From positions 56,389 to 120,388 of the forward strand of contig RXIC02000068.1 in assembly GCA_003952965.2 (NCBI GenBank): 64,000 bases of DNA, read 5' to 3'. Origin of the DNA: Morella rubra. Taxonomy: Eukaryota; Streptophyta; Magnoliopsida; Fagales; Myricaceae. A program made the position numbers and the translations under genes. Under the pieces are notes generated by a model. That model ran no database searches. It saw only the letters and a list, made by a program, of their open reading frames with translations, and was not told where the DNA came from. Positions 24,913 to 36,759 of this stretch are shown in pieces (position 1 is the stretch's first letter; the number at the start of each line of letters is the position of its first letter).

Positions 24913-25480
24913 TATAGAATACTATGTAATTTTCTAATTCACTATGTATCATGATTTGTTATACATTACCTTCAAGACTCTCTTTTCATGGACTTTTCTT
25001 GCCCATAGGTTTTTCTTCAACTGACTTTGTGTTCTATATTACTGTAGAGATAACAGACAAGAAGCTCAAGAACAACGACAATTTTGTTTTGGCAATAGAG
25101 GTTCCATTAACTGGGAAAGTTATCATTGACATCGAATTCCTTGATTTTGCTTGAGCTTATTAAGGTCATTTTAAGCCCAAACCCTATTAGAAATTTAGAA
25201 AATGATATATAGATTGAAGGTTATGGCATATGTTGGTTCTGTTTAAGATTGGAGGTCAGGGCTTATGTTGGTTCTGTTGGTTTTTGACAAGTTGTTGGTT
25301 CTGTTGGGCGATGAAGTGATCTGTTGTGATATGTGTTTTTGATGATACGTTTGTTTTCAATTTCTGATCATTTGTTTGTTTTTTAAATCTTGTTGGCTCA
25401 TATGCTTTGTTATATTTATTAGGACTTCTATATGGTGACTTAATTATTATGTTTGTTTGTTTTTTTAGATAGATACTAAT
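24913..25480. other. Intergenic, no gene seen
   Basis: AT-rich sequence with short repeats of gttggttctgttgg near 25230-25310. No domain recognised. Confidence 0.4.
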
Positions 25481-25489
25481 GATTCTTCA

Positions 25490-25770
25490 ACAAATCAATC
25501 CATATATCATCCATTAATATCGACGATGAGACCATATATGTAGATGAGGGGCCTTCGGCCTCGAGTAATCCTTCTCGCAAACGTAAGGGGAATAAGGAGG
25601 GGTCAATAGTTTGGGATCATTTCACAAAATTAGATGATTGTGATCCAAGTGACCCACTTGCTGAATGTAACTATTGTAGCAAGCAGTACTATTGTCACTC
25701 TAAACGACAATTCTCTTTGTTTGATAATCCTCATGATGATCATGGCTATGGTTACCCGACAATATAATTC
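25490..25770 (+). pseudogene. BED zinc-finger fragment of a hAT transposase
   Basis: One reading frame from about 25520 to the stop near 25766 encodes a basic stretch (SRKRKGNKEG), then SIVWDHFTKLDD and ECNYCSKQYYCHSKR. That is the aromatic-start, Cys-x2-Cys pattern of BED fingers in hAT (RICESLEEPER-like) transposases. No catalytic or dimerisation domain follows and no terminal repeats were found. It lies between two C-JID fragments. BED fingers also occur fused to NLRs in some plants, but no splice structure linking it to the TNL was found. Confidence 0.65.
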
Positions 25771-26255
25771 TCTTTTGTAGAACATGATTTATTATGATTT
25801 TAAAAATCATGATATTTTGATGGCCCGAGCAGTGTGTTTTTAAGGTATTAGCTTATTGGGTGAAGTCTATATATTACAATTTTCCACCAGGATCTCTATA
25901 TATCGAGTCCTCATGGTCTATATATACTAAATGGGTAAGTTTGGACTTGTATGAGTCCAATGGATTATAGATTCATCAAACTCTTATGCCCATCATGTAT
26001 TAAGTTGGCTTATATAATTTATTATGTATATGTTAGGCTTTTATGGGCAAAAAAACTTAAATAGGGCCGAACCCAATCAAATAAAAAAAAAAAAGTTTGA
26101 ACTCAAACTCGACCCAGTTGGATCGGGTTCGGGCAGGCTCAATAAACAATTATGTTTGGTCGGTATGGGCCGACAGTAAATGTACCCGTACGGATCCTAC
26201 TGAATATGACTCGACCCATGAATAGCCCTAGCAACAGGGTATTAATTCGTTGCAA

Positions 26256-26530
26256 ACAAGCCAAATCATTTGGTTTTAATAAAGGGTCTTGTCAAAGGAA
26301 ATGAAGTCGTTTTTTTGCTTGGAGCTTCAGAAGGATTTGTAAGATTAAAGATGATAAATGGAGAGCAAATCGAGATGTCCTTTGAAGTTTCAGGTCGTGC
26401 TAAAGTAAAGAAGTGTGGAGTTCATCTAGAGATTGATGAGCCAGAAGTAACATATAAGGTCTCTGAAGTTGATGCTACTGCAGATTCAGTGGTCTTTGAA
26501 GGTGAGATTAAACATTTTGAAGATCCACAG
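26256..26530 (+). pseudogene. TNL-D: isolated C-JID tail fragment
   Basis: An open frame encodes the terminal part of the C-JID domain (GLVKGNEVVFLLGASEGFV, CGVHLEIDEPEV, VVFEGEIKHFEDP). It is the best-preserved version of this tail in the window. The upstream sequence is unrelated intergenic DNA. It is followed by MITE copy 1. Confidence 0.75.
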
Positions 26531-26568
26531 CAAACCAAGCGCATGATCATCTTAATCAGTATAGGGCT

Positions 26569-26868
26569 TAAATGGACCCACAAAATTAGTTCCTGTACTA
26601 AGATTTCTGGTAAAAATACGTCCTTCCGTCCATCTCTGTCTCTTTCACTAACGGAATATGCTAATCAAAATTAACCACAACATGCTACATTCCCAATTAG
26701 ACCCCGTAATTTACTAACATATGCTATTAGTGGAAGAGACGGAGATGGACGAAAGGACGTGTTTTTAACGGAAAACTTAGTACAGGAACTAATTTGCAAC
26801 TTTCTTTATCTCGGAGATTAATTTGTAATTTTATTATACCATAGGGACTGTGTGCACTTATGCCTTCA
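26569..26868. mobile_element. MITE, copy 1
   Basis: Same family as 24550-24912. Inverted arms are visible as aaaaatacgtccttccgtcc on the left and ggacgaaaggacgtgttttt on the right. The equivalent place in arm B (about 40735-40755) lacks the element and reads straight from C-JID tail to tagaacaaggggtgcatt, so arm B looks like the empty site. Confidence 0.7.
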
Positions 26869-26870
26869 TA

Positions 26871-29560
26871 TAGAACAAAGGGTGCATTATTTTGGAGAAT
26901 CTTGAAAGGAAAAAATAAATTAATATATTCCCCTATTTTTTCTTATCCCTCATTTTGTTGTGAAAGAACCATTTTACTATGTGAAAACTTCCCTCCACCG
27001 AGGCCTAAGGAATGATATCAAGAATTCTCAAAATAATGTACTCAAAAGACAAAAAGTTTTGACTACAATTAGGGGTGATCGAAATTACCAAACTTGTATT
27101 AGCTATATATTGTTATTAAGTTCTTATTGGTGCATGTGGGACTTTTTCTTTTTCTAAGCAAAAATAGGTGAAATATATTAAAAGATAGGAAAAAACATAC
27201 ACCCACTGTGACCGCCCTAAAGAGAGCAGACTATAATTCTAAGTAATAGGCCTAACACTTAAAGCTGAATGGGCTCAAGGCCCTTACACTGCAACTCGAT
27301 CAACAAATATAAAAAATTTACTCATATGATTCTTTTTTACTTTAGTATCAAATTTCAAATTTTTTTATTTTCTCTTAAAATTTAATAAAAATTCTAATCT
27401 ACCTTAACTCTTACAAGATTCTCAAAATTTTAATTTGTAAAAATATGTGGTGAGAGTAACTAATGACAGCAAGGCTATGATACATTGGGCTTGACTTGGG
27501 GAGGTGCAGCCACATGCTTGGACATAAGAAGGAGGTGTACTCATTACGAAGGGATATAATTTGAGTAAATTTTATAATTAGAGAAGATTTCCGTTAAAAA
27601 TACATCCTTTTGTCTATTCCCGTCTGTTTTACTAATGGCATATGCTAGTTAACACTAACCACAACGTGCTATATCCCAAGTAGATCCCGTAATTTACTAA
27701 CATATGTTGTTAGTGAAAGAGACGAACGAAGATAGACAAAAGAACGCGTTTTTAATGGAAATTTTACCACAGGAACTAATTTGCAACTTTATTTAATTCG
27801 GGGACTAATTTGTAGTTTTTTTATACCACAAGGACTGTGTGCATTTATACCTTAATATAGAACAAGGGGTGTATTCTTTTGGAGAATCTTGAAGGGAAAG
27901 AATAACTTAATATATTCCCCTAATTTTTTCTTATCCCTTATTTTTTGTGAAAGAACCATTTCACTATGTGAAAACTTCTCTCCACTGAGGCCTAAGGAAT
28001 GATATCAAGAATTCTCAAAATAATGTACTTATACGACAGAAAGTTTTGACTGTAATTAGGGTGATCGAAATTACCAAACTTGTATTATCTATTTATTGTT
28101 ATTAAGTTCTTATTGGTACATGTGGGACTTTTTCTTTTTCTAAGCAAAAATACATGAAATATATTGAAAGATAGGAAAAAATATACACCCACCATGACCG
28201 CACATAAGAAAGCAGACTATAATTCTAATTAATAAGCCTAAAACTTAAAGCTGAATGGGCTCAAAGCCCTTACACAGCAACTCCATCAATAAATACAAAA
28301 AATTTACTCATATGATTTTTTTTTACTTTAGTATCAATTTTCAGAATTTTGTTTTATTTTTTCTTAAAATTAATAAAATTCTAATCTACTTTAATTCTTA
28401 CAAGATTCTCAAAATTTTAATTTGTAAAGATATGTGGGTGAGAGGAACTAATGAGAGCAAGGCTCTAGAAATGATAAATTGAGCTTGACTTGGGGAGGTG
28501 CAGCCACATGCTTGGACATAAGAAGGAGATGTACTCGTTACGAAGGGATATAATTTGAGTAAATTTTATAATTAGAGAAGATTTCCGTCAAAAATACGTC
28601 TTTCCGTCCATCTCGTCTGTTTTTACTAACGGCATATGCTAGTTAACACTAACCACAACGTGCTATATCCCCAAGTAGACCCCATAATTTACTAACATAT
28701 GTTGTTAGTGAAAGAGACGAACAAAGATGGACAAAAGAACACGTTTTTAATGGAAACTTTACCACAAGAACTAATTTGTAACTTTATTTAATTCGGAGAC
28801 TAAATTGTAGTTTTCTTATACCACAGGGACTGAGAGTGCATTTATACCTTAATATAGAACAAGGGGTGCATTCTTTTGGAGAATCTTGAAGGGAAAGAGT
28901 AACTTAATATATTCCCCTAATTTTTTCTTATCCCTTATTTCTTGTGAAATAACTTCTGTCCACCGAGGCCTAAGGAATGATATCAAGAATTCTCAAAATA
29001 ATGCACTTAAACGACAGTAAGTTTTGACTGTAATTAGGGTGATCGAAATTACCAAACTTGTATTACCTATTTATTGTTATTAAGTTCTTATTGGCACATG
29101 TGGGACTTTTTCTTTTTCTAAGCAAAAATACATGAAATATTAAAAGATAGGAAAAAATATACACCCACCATGACCGCCCATAAGAGAGCAGACTATAATT
29201 CTAATTAATAGGCCTACAACTTAAAGCTGAATGGGCTCAAAGCCCTTACACAGCAACTCCATCAATAAATACAAAAAATTTACTCATATGATTTTTTTTA
29301 ACTTTAGTATCAATTTTCAGAATTTTTTTTATTTTTTCTCAAAATTTAATAAAATTCTAATCTACTTTAATTTTTACAAGATTCTCAAAATTTAATTTGT
29401 AAAGATATGTGGGTGAGAGGAACTAATGAGAGCAAGGCTCTAGAGATGATAAATTTAGCTTGACTTGGGGAGGTGCAGCCACATGCTTGGACATAAGAAG
29501 GAGGTCTACTCGCTAAGAATGGATATAATTTGAGTAAATTTTATAATTAAAGAAGTCTGA
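26871..29560. repeat. Three-unit tandem array, ~990-bp period
   Basis: Units start at tagaacaa[ag]gggtg: 26871, 27858 and 28855. Each has a ~710-bp segment (ggagaatcttgaa..., gaggcctaaggaatgatatcaag, gggcttgacttggggaggtgcagcc). The first two are followed by a 5'-truncated MITE (27584-27853 and 28576-28850), and the third ends without one. A single partial unit is present in arm B at about 40748-41760. No coding potential. Confidence 0.85.
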
Positions 29561-30380
29561 AGGATAATTTTGCTTTGTTTAAAATTATTTTTTAATTAAA
29601 ATTTTGAATTAATTATATTCATTTAAAAATTTTGAGTGGGTAATTTTTTTTTTCAATATTTTAAACTTGCAAATAATGAATTATATTTATTTGCATTCAA
29701 ACTTTTTGAACGAGTCAAAAAGTTCCCAAGCTAGCTTTCTATGGGATAATGGACTGCTTTTCTCCTGAACGGTAAACATGTAACTCGGTCCCTCCCCGAA
29801 GAATCTCAGCCACGTGGACGTATTCGCGGTGGTAGGTACAACAAAGAAAAGAGAAGGAAAAGGTACTCATTAGGAAGAGGGATCCCAGCGCGAGGATGAA
29901 GCAACTGCCCAACTAGAAAGAGTAGAAAGAGAGGAGGAGATTCACATGGCAACGCAGCCGCAGCAGCTATGGGATTGTTGTCCCCCAAAAACACAGCTCG
30001 CACTCCTAACCATCTCCTCCCTACCGTTACTGCCTTGGCCGTCTTCTCAGTCACCGCTATCTTCCTCTACAAGGTCGGCAGTTTTTTCAATTCGTACCCC
30101 ATTGGCCATTGCTGCATTCCATCAAACATGTGCTCTACTTTTTTTTATCTGCTTCAAAAGATTTTTCTTCTTAGTATTTCTTTGGTGATTCCGATTTCTT
30201 CCTGTACAATTTGATCGAACAGGTTGACGACTTCGCTTTCCAGACCAAAACCGTCGCGGGCCACAACTTAGACCCCACGCCGTGGCACCCCTTCCCACCT
30301 AAGAACTTCGGCGAACAAACCCGGCAAGCTCTAGCGCACAAAATCATATATTGCTCCTACCTTTCTTGTCACTCTGGAAC

Positions 30381-32069
30381 CAGGGCCGGCTCAAGCCTAA
30401 GGCAGTTGCCGAACGCCCCACCTTAAGTAAGAGGTCCCATAATTTAGAAGAAAAGAAGAAAATAAAAATAGAAAGGCCTCTAAACACTGTGAAAAAATAA
30501 ACCAAGACAAGACAAATTGAAAAAAAAACACAACAAAAAAAACAAGCAAAGAAAAAATATTTTATTTGTTGTAAAGTATGCCTGCACTGCAAGACTGGTG
30601 TGACTCTTGTAAAAAAAAGTCTTGAAGTGACGTCTTTCAAAACAAGATGACAGTGACATGGTATGTGAAAAAACTGTAGTAGTGGATACAGAGCAAAACT
30701 AAAGTCTTGAAAGTGAGAAAAAAAAATAAAAAAAAATAAAAAAAAAGCCCCTTGAAGTGATGTCTTGAAACAAAGCAAGATTGACAAGCGTGTTATGTGA
30801 AAACGTGGGAGTGGAAACAAAGCAATACTAAAGTCTTGAAAGTGAAATAAAAAAAAAAGTTGAAGTGACGTGAAACAAAGCAAGACTATTCTAATTTCAC
30901 TTCACGCAAGCTTACACGCATTGAAAAGTTAATAGCAATCTTGACAAGTTGACGTCTTGTCTCTTGAAAAGTTCGCCTCAATGCAACGTTAGAATGGTTT
31001 AAGTAGTTTTGCAGATAACTTTTGCTATAACAGTTTCAAAGCAACTCGTATTTGTGCATATAACGAAAGTAGCTGCACAGTTTAGAACGGTTTTAAAACG
31101 GCTACGTTAGAATTTGATTATTATTTATCTTTAATAGGTAACGGTAAATTTATTTCAAGTCTTATTTAAGTCTAAATTTATGCTTCATACTATTACTTAT
31201 TTGCTCAATCTTCTCTCAAAATCTTTCTCTTCCTCTATTTCTTCTCTTCCTCTATCTCTCTTTGCAAAACTAATCTAATTTCTTTTAGTCAATCACATAT
31301 TAGATATACTTTTAGCTAAAGATTGTTTCCAAGTTCAAGTTCAAGTTCAACCGCTTATAATCTTGGTGCCAGGTTCTATTATTCTAATCTTTACACTATT
31401 GTATTTTAATTATATTTATTTTTTATAATAGCATTTTTTTTTTTTTTTGGTGTTTTTTTTTTTTTACATTATTCTAATAGAAAATATGAAATGTGGTTAT
31501 GAAAAGCTTAAGAAAAATAGAAAAATAGAAAAGTTAATCCAATTTCAAAAAGAAGCTCTTGATAAATTTATTGTCAATGATAAAAAAAAATATTGTCTTA
31601 ATCTTGAAAGTTTTTTAAAAGATGGTGAATATTCTGACATAGATGGTTTAGATTTATTTTTCAGAATTAAAAGTATTAAAAAATTTTGTAACCTAAAATC
31701 AATACTCAATTGAAACATTAAATTATATAAAAAATATCAGATTGTTTTCCAAATGCATGCATTGCTTATAGAATACTCTTAACAATACCAATGACAGTTG
31801 CTTCTGGAGAAAGAAGTTTTTCAAAACTTAAACTAATAAAATCCTATTTACGGTCGACAATGTCACAAGAAAGACTAAATGGATTGATCTTCTATCAATT
31901 GAAAGTAACATATTAAAAAATCTTGAATATAAAAGTTTAATAAGTAATTTTGCATCTCAAAAAGTTAGAAAAATTATTTTTAAATAAAATTTTAAATATT
32001 TTTTAAATTTATATAAAAAGCCTAATTTTTAATATGGCTTTAGCCTCACTTTTTATTGAGCCGGCCCTG
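30381..32069 (+). mobile_element. Non-autonomous hAT element with 8-bp TSD
   Basis: Termini are inverted repeats, cagggccggctcaa and its complement ttgagccggccctg. The element is flanked by a perfect 8-bp duplication tctggaac (30373-30380 and 32070-32077), the hAT signature. Copy B at about 42585 has the uninterrupted sequence with a single tctggaac. Inside are diverged ~145-bp tandem repeats (about 30600-30890) and a remnant hAT C-terminal dimerisation region (about 31741-31915, TVASGERSFSKLKLIKS). The N-terminal and catalytic parts of the transposase are missing. Length is 1689 bp. Confidence 0.95.
31489..31915 (+). pseudogene. Remnant hAT transposase C-terminal region
   Basis: The first part is an open frame to 31713 (KCGYEKLKKNRKIEKLIQFQ...), AT-rich and Lys-rich. 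After a stop and frame change come codons for PNACIAYRILLTIPMTVASG and ERSFSKLKLIKSYLRSTMSQ. That is the dimerisation block of ZMYM/TTF-type hAT transposases. Confidence 0.7.
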
Positions 32070-32429
32070 TCTGGAACCAACGCCAACAATATCTCCGAAC
32101 AATGCCGTTCTCATCGCTTTGAACCAAACAAATGCCTGGATTTCTTCCAATGGATACACCACGACCTCGAGCCCTGGGCTCGGAGTAGGATTCGCCGGTC
32201 CATTTAGCGGAGGCCCAGAAATTCGCAGCTTTCAGGGTTGTGATCGTTGGCGGGAAGCTGTACGCAGATTTCTATTAGACGTGCGTGCAGAGCCGAATGT
32301 TTAATCATAGAAGTTTAAGCAATGCTTTTATGCAACTCTATGCTCTTCCAAGGGAGTGGTATAAAAATTCATCATGATTACTGCAAAAAAATAAATAAAT
32401 AAATAGAGAGTTGTTTAATGGCATGTCAT

Positions 32430-33422
32430 TGTGTATTCTTAATGCTTTTGATACATTTTTATTGCTTCACGCGATATTCTAGGCATCCCATTGTTTAATG
32501 GAATGATCTGTAAATTTGTAATTTCTTATTTCTCTCAGCGCTCGCGTAATTTTTTTTATTTTTCCTTTGAATTTTATATGATCATGTACAAGTCAAAGTT
32601 CATTGAGGGGATATTGAAGAAATTTTTGCCTAAGGTGAACCGTGGTTGTTTGCAAGGTCCCTAGCATCATCCAATTTGAATTGATTTCGAGTGGAATAGA
32701 TGAAGGATTTATCAAAGCTCAGATCAAGTGATGACCCATATATGAGATTGGATAGGCAAAAAAAAAAAAACTCTAGCAAAAGTTTTCTATTACCATATAT
32801 GTCATAGATTTGAAGGAAGTAGTTGTCTTTTAAACATCAAAAAAATTTCAGAACAATTAAATGGTCTCGTTCAATTAAAGAACAACTTTTTATATGATAT
32901 TTTGAAAATGAAGAATGTCAATGTTCACAATGCCAAGGAATGAATAAAGCTTATTGAGAGACAAATTCAAGAGAAAAGAGTTCTTGTAGTACTTGATGGC
33001 GTAGATCATTTAAAACAACTACATAGATTAGGTGGAAATTTGCAAATGGTTCAATCTAAAAAGTTGAGTCATTATAATAACCAGAGATGAACAGGTTCTC
33101 ATTCAACTTGAAGTTCATAGAAAATATAAAGTTACAAAGTTGAATAATTTGGACTCTTCAGATTTTTTGGTTGGCATGCCTTCAAGATGGCCCACCAAAA
33201 GAAGGTTACCAAGAGCTTTCAATTCTTGCAATGAAGTACATCGAAGGATTTTTCCTTTTAACTCTTGAAATTTTTGTTCTTTTCTATTAGGAAGAAGCGT
33301 TGGGGAATGGGAAGACAAATTGAAAAAAAATACACACTTCGTCAAAAGAGATTAATAAAATACTTTGGTTAAGCTTTAAATCACTCGATCGTTATACAAA
33401 GAAGATATTCTTGATATTGCTT
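32430..33422 (+). pseudogene. TNL-0: heavily decayed NB-ARC exon relic
   Basis: Starts with sequence like the end of the TIR/NB-ARC intron (compare 19420-19558), then NB-ARC exon similarity: KFIEG, a mutated P-loop region (aggcaaaaaaaaaaactctagc near 32755), VLVVLDGVDHLKQLH (about 32985) and GFFLLTLEIF in place of GLPLALEVL. It has many stops and indels and is more diverged than TNL-A and -B. It ends abruptly within the region for FLDIA and joins the SINE-bearing promoter of TNL-B. Confidence 0.75.
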
Positions 33423-33476
33423 GGCGTACAGCAAATGAAGGACGAGTTTAGTTGTAGGAAAAAGCAGCTGCTCGTT

Positions 33477-33689
33477 AACTACCACAGGTAGCCCAACTGG
33501 TCTCGGCCTTTGTTAATCACTTGGTAACCCCAGGTTCAAACTAGTATCGAATCAAACTCGGTCTTAAAATTAGCACAAAAAAATTAGAGGCACCCCACAC
33601 ATCCGAGGTTTACTAGACAGGAGTGGGTCCGAAAAGCTCTGCCTCGAATCGGTTCCTTGCGTCATAAAAACAAAAACAAAAAACAAAAA
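33477..33689 (+). mobile_element. tRNA-derived SINE, copy B
   Basis: A-box-like tagcccaactgg (33489-33500) and B-box-like ggttcaaacta (33533-33543) have tRNA-like spacing. The 3' end is A-rich (ataaaaacaaaaacaaaaaa). The flanks share gcagctgctc (33464-33473 and 33690-33699), a probable target-site duplication. It is shared with arm A (16729-16946), so the insertion predates the arm duplication. Confidence 0.65.
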
Positions 33690-33767
33690 GCAGCTGCTCT
33701 TGTTTGACCAAAAATTATTTTTATCAAAACGTGTGGAAAAGTTAGCATGAGAAAATATAAAGAAGGG

Positions 33768-34142
33768 GAAAATATACTTTTCACCCACAAACTATCGGAG
33801 TAGTGACACATTACACCCCAAATTATTATCTTTAAGACATTACACCTTCAAACTACCAATGTTATACATTTTGCACTCTAAACTACCCACTTTGACACAT
33901 TATACCTTCTAACTACTAATATTAAATACTTTGCACCCTCCATTTGACAATAATACTCTTGAAAAATTAATAAATTGACAATAATATCTAAGAGCATTAT
34001 CGTCATTTTACTTTAAAAATTTGATAAAGGGTACAAAGTGTTAAAAATTAGTAGTTAAATGGTGTAATGTGTCAAAATTGGTAGTTTAGGGTACAAAATG
34101 TAAAATATATGGTAGTTCGTAGGTAAAATGAATATTTTTTCC
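33768..34142. mobile_element. MITE-like element with inverted ends
   Basis: The left end (ggggaaaatatacttttcac) resembles the reverse complement of the right end (gtaggtaaaatgaatatttttt). The interior repeats the phrases acattacacc and aaactac in one orientation and gtagttt and ggtgtaatgtgtca in the other. No ORF. Confidence 0.6.
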
Positions 34143-34149
34143 TATAAAG

Positions 34150-35267
34150 AACATGCAACTAACGTCATCCGCGCTTCCTATGAAAGGCAAAACAAACAGA
34201 AGAGACTACTGTGCCTTTTTTTTTTTTTTTTTTTTTAAAGGAAAGGAGACAATCATTTAGTTATATTTAAAATGATGTCGTTTTGGATTAAATAAATTTT
34301 ACTTAATGCAAGCAGCTCATCGTTTTTAATAATTTTCTGTAACAAAGCGAAGTAACTTAACAGCACGTCGTAGCTTTGATCAAGAAATCTAAACCCTTTT
34401 GTTTTACTCCTCAGTTCCCTCCCCTCTCAACCTTTCTAATTACCGCTGTAGCCTCCATCCCTAGGTGCACATGACATGAAAGACAAGCACAGCTGCTAAT
34501 TAAACTATCCGGTAGCTCAAGTGATTGCGGGAGATTCTGGGAGTGTAGATTAGACGCATATTTCAGGATTCAAATCACCACTTGTTTAAAAAATTTATGG
34601 CTTAAATGAAATGTTGATTAGTAGATTGATTAATTTTTTTTAAAATTTATTAATTATATTTTTTAAAATTTATGTTAATGTTAAACTTAACTCACGCGGA
34701 TAAACTAGTGCATATGAACTGCTGTCCAGATTTTTTTTAACTAGCCAAAAGTAACAAAGCAGGTGCTGTCACCTTGGACGGGAAATTATTTTTATAAAAC
34801 CCGTGGAAAGTTGGCATGAGAAAATATAAAGAATATGCAACTCACACCATCTGCCCTTCCTAGGAAAGCCTTTTGTTTTTTTTAAGGTACACGCAACTGA
34901 CTCCGTCCGCCTATTCATTAAAAACAAAAACTGACTCCATCCGCCCGTCCTAGGAAAGGCAAGAGCCTCTCTTAAGCAGCTGTCACGCAGACAATCAACA
35001 CCGCCGAGCCAATCGCAGCCGGACCCATTGCAATTCATAATTTTGTACTCCCCCTCCCCCCAATCCCACATTTCAGACTACTAAACTGAAATCAAACCGG
35101 GAAACGGTACCGTGGGTCCCGGAGAGCTGCTTCAACGAACGTGTCTGTTTAGACTCTATTCAGAGGACTTTCTTCAATAACCTTTATTTTTTCAGCATTT
35201 CCAATCTCTCTCTCTCTCTCACTCTCACTACCCAGACCCCGATTTCGTTACCGAACACCACCATCGC
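34150..35267. promoter_or_regulatory. Upstream region of TNL-B
   Basis: No gene is seen. The segment ending at 35267 (CT-rich leader, actacccagaccccgatttcg) matches the leader of TNL-A before 17150. A further tRNA-like stretch at about 34511-34579 (ggtagctcaag and ggattcaaatc) may be another SINE head, but its ends are unclear. Confidence 0.4.
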
Positions 35268-36759
35268 ATGGATCCAGAGTCCGAAGACCAACATGAGGAG
35301 CGCAAGGTTCTCGTTGTCGAACACCGAAATAAAGACGGTAACGTTTTCGTCTTGTTCACTCGTCAAATAGACACGATTATTACCTATATCTCTATGTCTG
35401 TGTATGTTATGGCTTGATTGCGCAGGAAATGGTAACCATATACAGATAACTTACTTCGCTCGACAATATCGAGCGGTCAAATATTGATGTTCGTTTGGAT
35501 TTTTGATTTCTCGAGTTTTTTGCTTGGATCATATGTTTTCTTTCATTTATGCCATTCCTCTCCGGCTCTGGTACTTAATCCACTTTGTTTGATTATTTAT
35601 CTCTGAGGAACATATGTACGTGATTCAGTTTTTTGCGATTTTCATCAAATTGAAGCACTTTAGGCGTGTAATCTGACCATATATGCTGCTTTTGGTGTGA
35701 AGTACAGTCGGGAGAGACTGGGAGGCATTATATATCCTGGCTAGCTCTACCCTTCCTCTTTACTCTTTAACTTACAGATTTCTCTCTTTTTTTTTTTTCA
35801 GTCGAGTCAAACTCAACCACGAGAAGCACCTCCTTCTCTACGGCTGCTAAAACCCCTCCTTCATCTTCTAAACCTTCGTTCAAACCGTTGGAATTACGAT
35901 GTCTTCCTGAGCTTCAGAGGTGAAGACACCCGTAAGAGCTTCACCGATCACCTTTACTCAGCCTTGGTTAAAGCCGGAATTCGCACCTTCCGCGATGATG
36001 ATGAGCTTCGAAGGGGGGAGAACATTTCTACCGAACTACTCAATGCAATTCGTGGATCAAGGATTTCCATTGCTGTTTTCTCCAAAGGCTATGCTTCTTC
36101 GAGGTGGTGCCTTGATGAGCTTGTGGAGATCCTGCGCTGTACGAAAACCAGAGGCCAAACTTTGCTTCCAGTATTCTATGACGCGAATCCCTCAGATGTC
36201 CGAAAACAAACCGGAACTTTTGCCCAAGCATTTGCTAGGCATGAGGAGCGATTTCAAGAGGATATGGAACGGGTGCAACGATGGAGAGCAGCTCTTACTG
36301 AAGCTGCAGATCTTTCCGGCTGGGATCTCGAGAGTGTTGCAAATGGGTATCATAACTATCACTCAGCTGGTTCTTGTCTATTTGCATGCTGATTTTAATA
36401 TTTTTCTTTTGTCTTTTACTTTTTACACTATAAATGACCGAATGAAAGTGGAGCTAAAGATGGGTTGATAAAATACAAAGACAAATTTTCTGAAGATTGT
36501 TTTAGAACCCGAGTTTAATATAAGCTATGACCGATCCCAATAATACCAAACTAATTTGGCATGTTCCAATCATTGTGGAAATACATTTATTTTAGACAAG
36601 CCTTCTACATCATGAGTAACCGATATGAAAAAAGGTTTAGTCCAAACTTTTGGGTCCAAAGCCATTATAAGGGACCACTTAGATTTATTTTTGGAGAAAA
36701 TAAACTTTTATCGAACGACATTACCACGTTTGAGATATTATACCATAAATTATTAATCA

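Larger units (their letters stand above)
29969..32303 (+). pseudogene. Truncated rumi/KDELC-like O-glucosyltransferase, copy A
   Basis: Exon 1 (29969-30073) encodes a short N-terminus beginning MGLLSPKNTAR and a hydrophobic anchor (ALAVFSVTAIFLYK). Exon 2 starts at 30223 (VDDFAFQTKTVAGHN, PTPWHPFPPKNF). It is split by a 1.7-kb hAT element at 30381-32069 and resumes as CLDFFQWIHHDLEPWARSR before ending about 32303, where similarity to copy B stops. Plant GT90/DUF821 proteins are predicted Golgi or ER membrane glycosyltransferases. The catalytic domain is nearly all missing, so this copy is dead. Compare copy B at 42188-45612. Confidence 0.85.

Noticed and set aside
26871-29560. Possible CRISPR-like regular repeats
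   Set aside because: Units are about 990 bp with MITE sequence and no short repeat-spacer pattern; the DNA is plant nuclear.
30344-30883. 179-codon Phe-rich minus-strand open frame
   Set aside because: Spans the hAT left junction and A-rich repeats; composition artefact.
34505-34585. tRNA-like stretch (ggtagctcaag ... ggattcaaatc)
   Set aside because: A/B-box-like motifs only. No cloverleaf could be drawn, so not called as a tRNA gene; possibly a SINE head.
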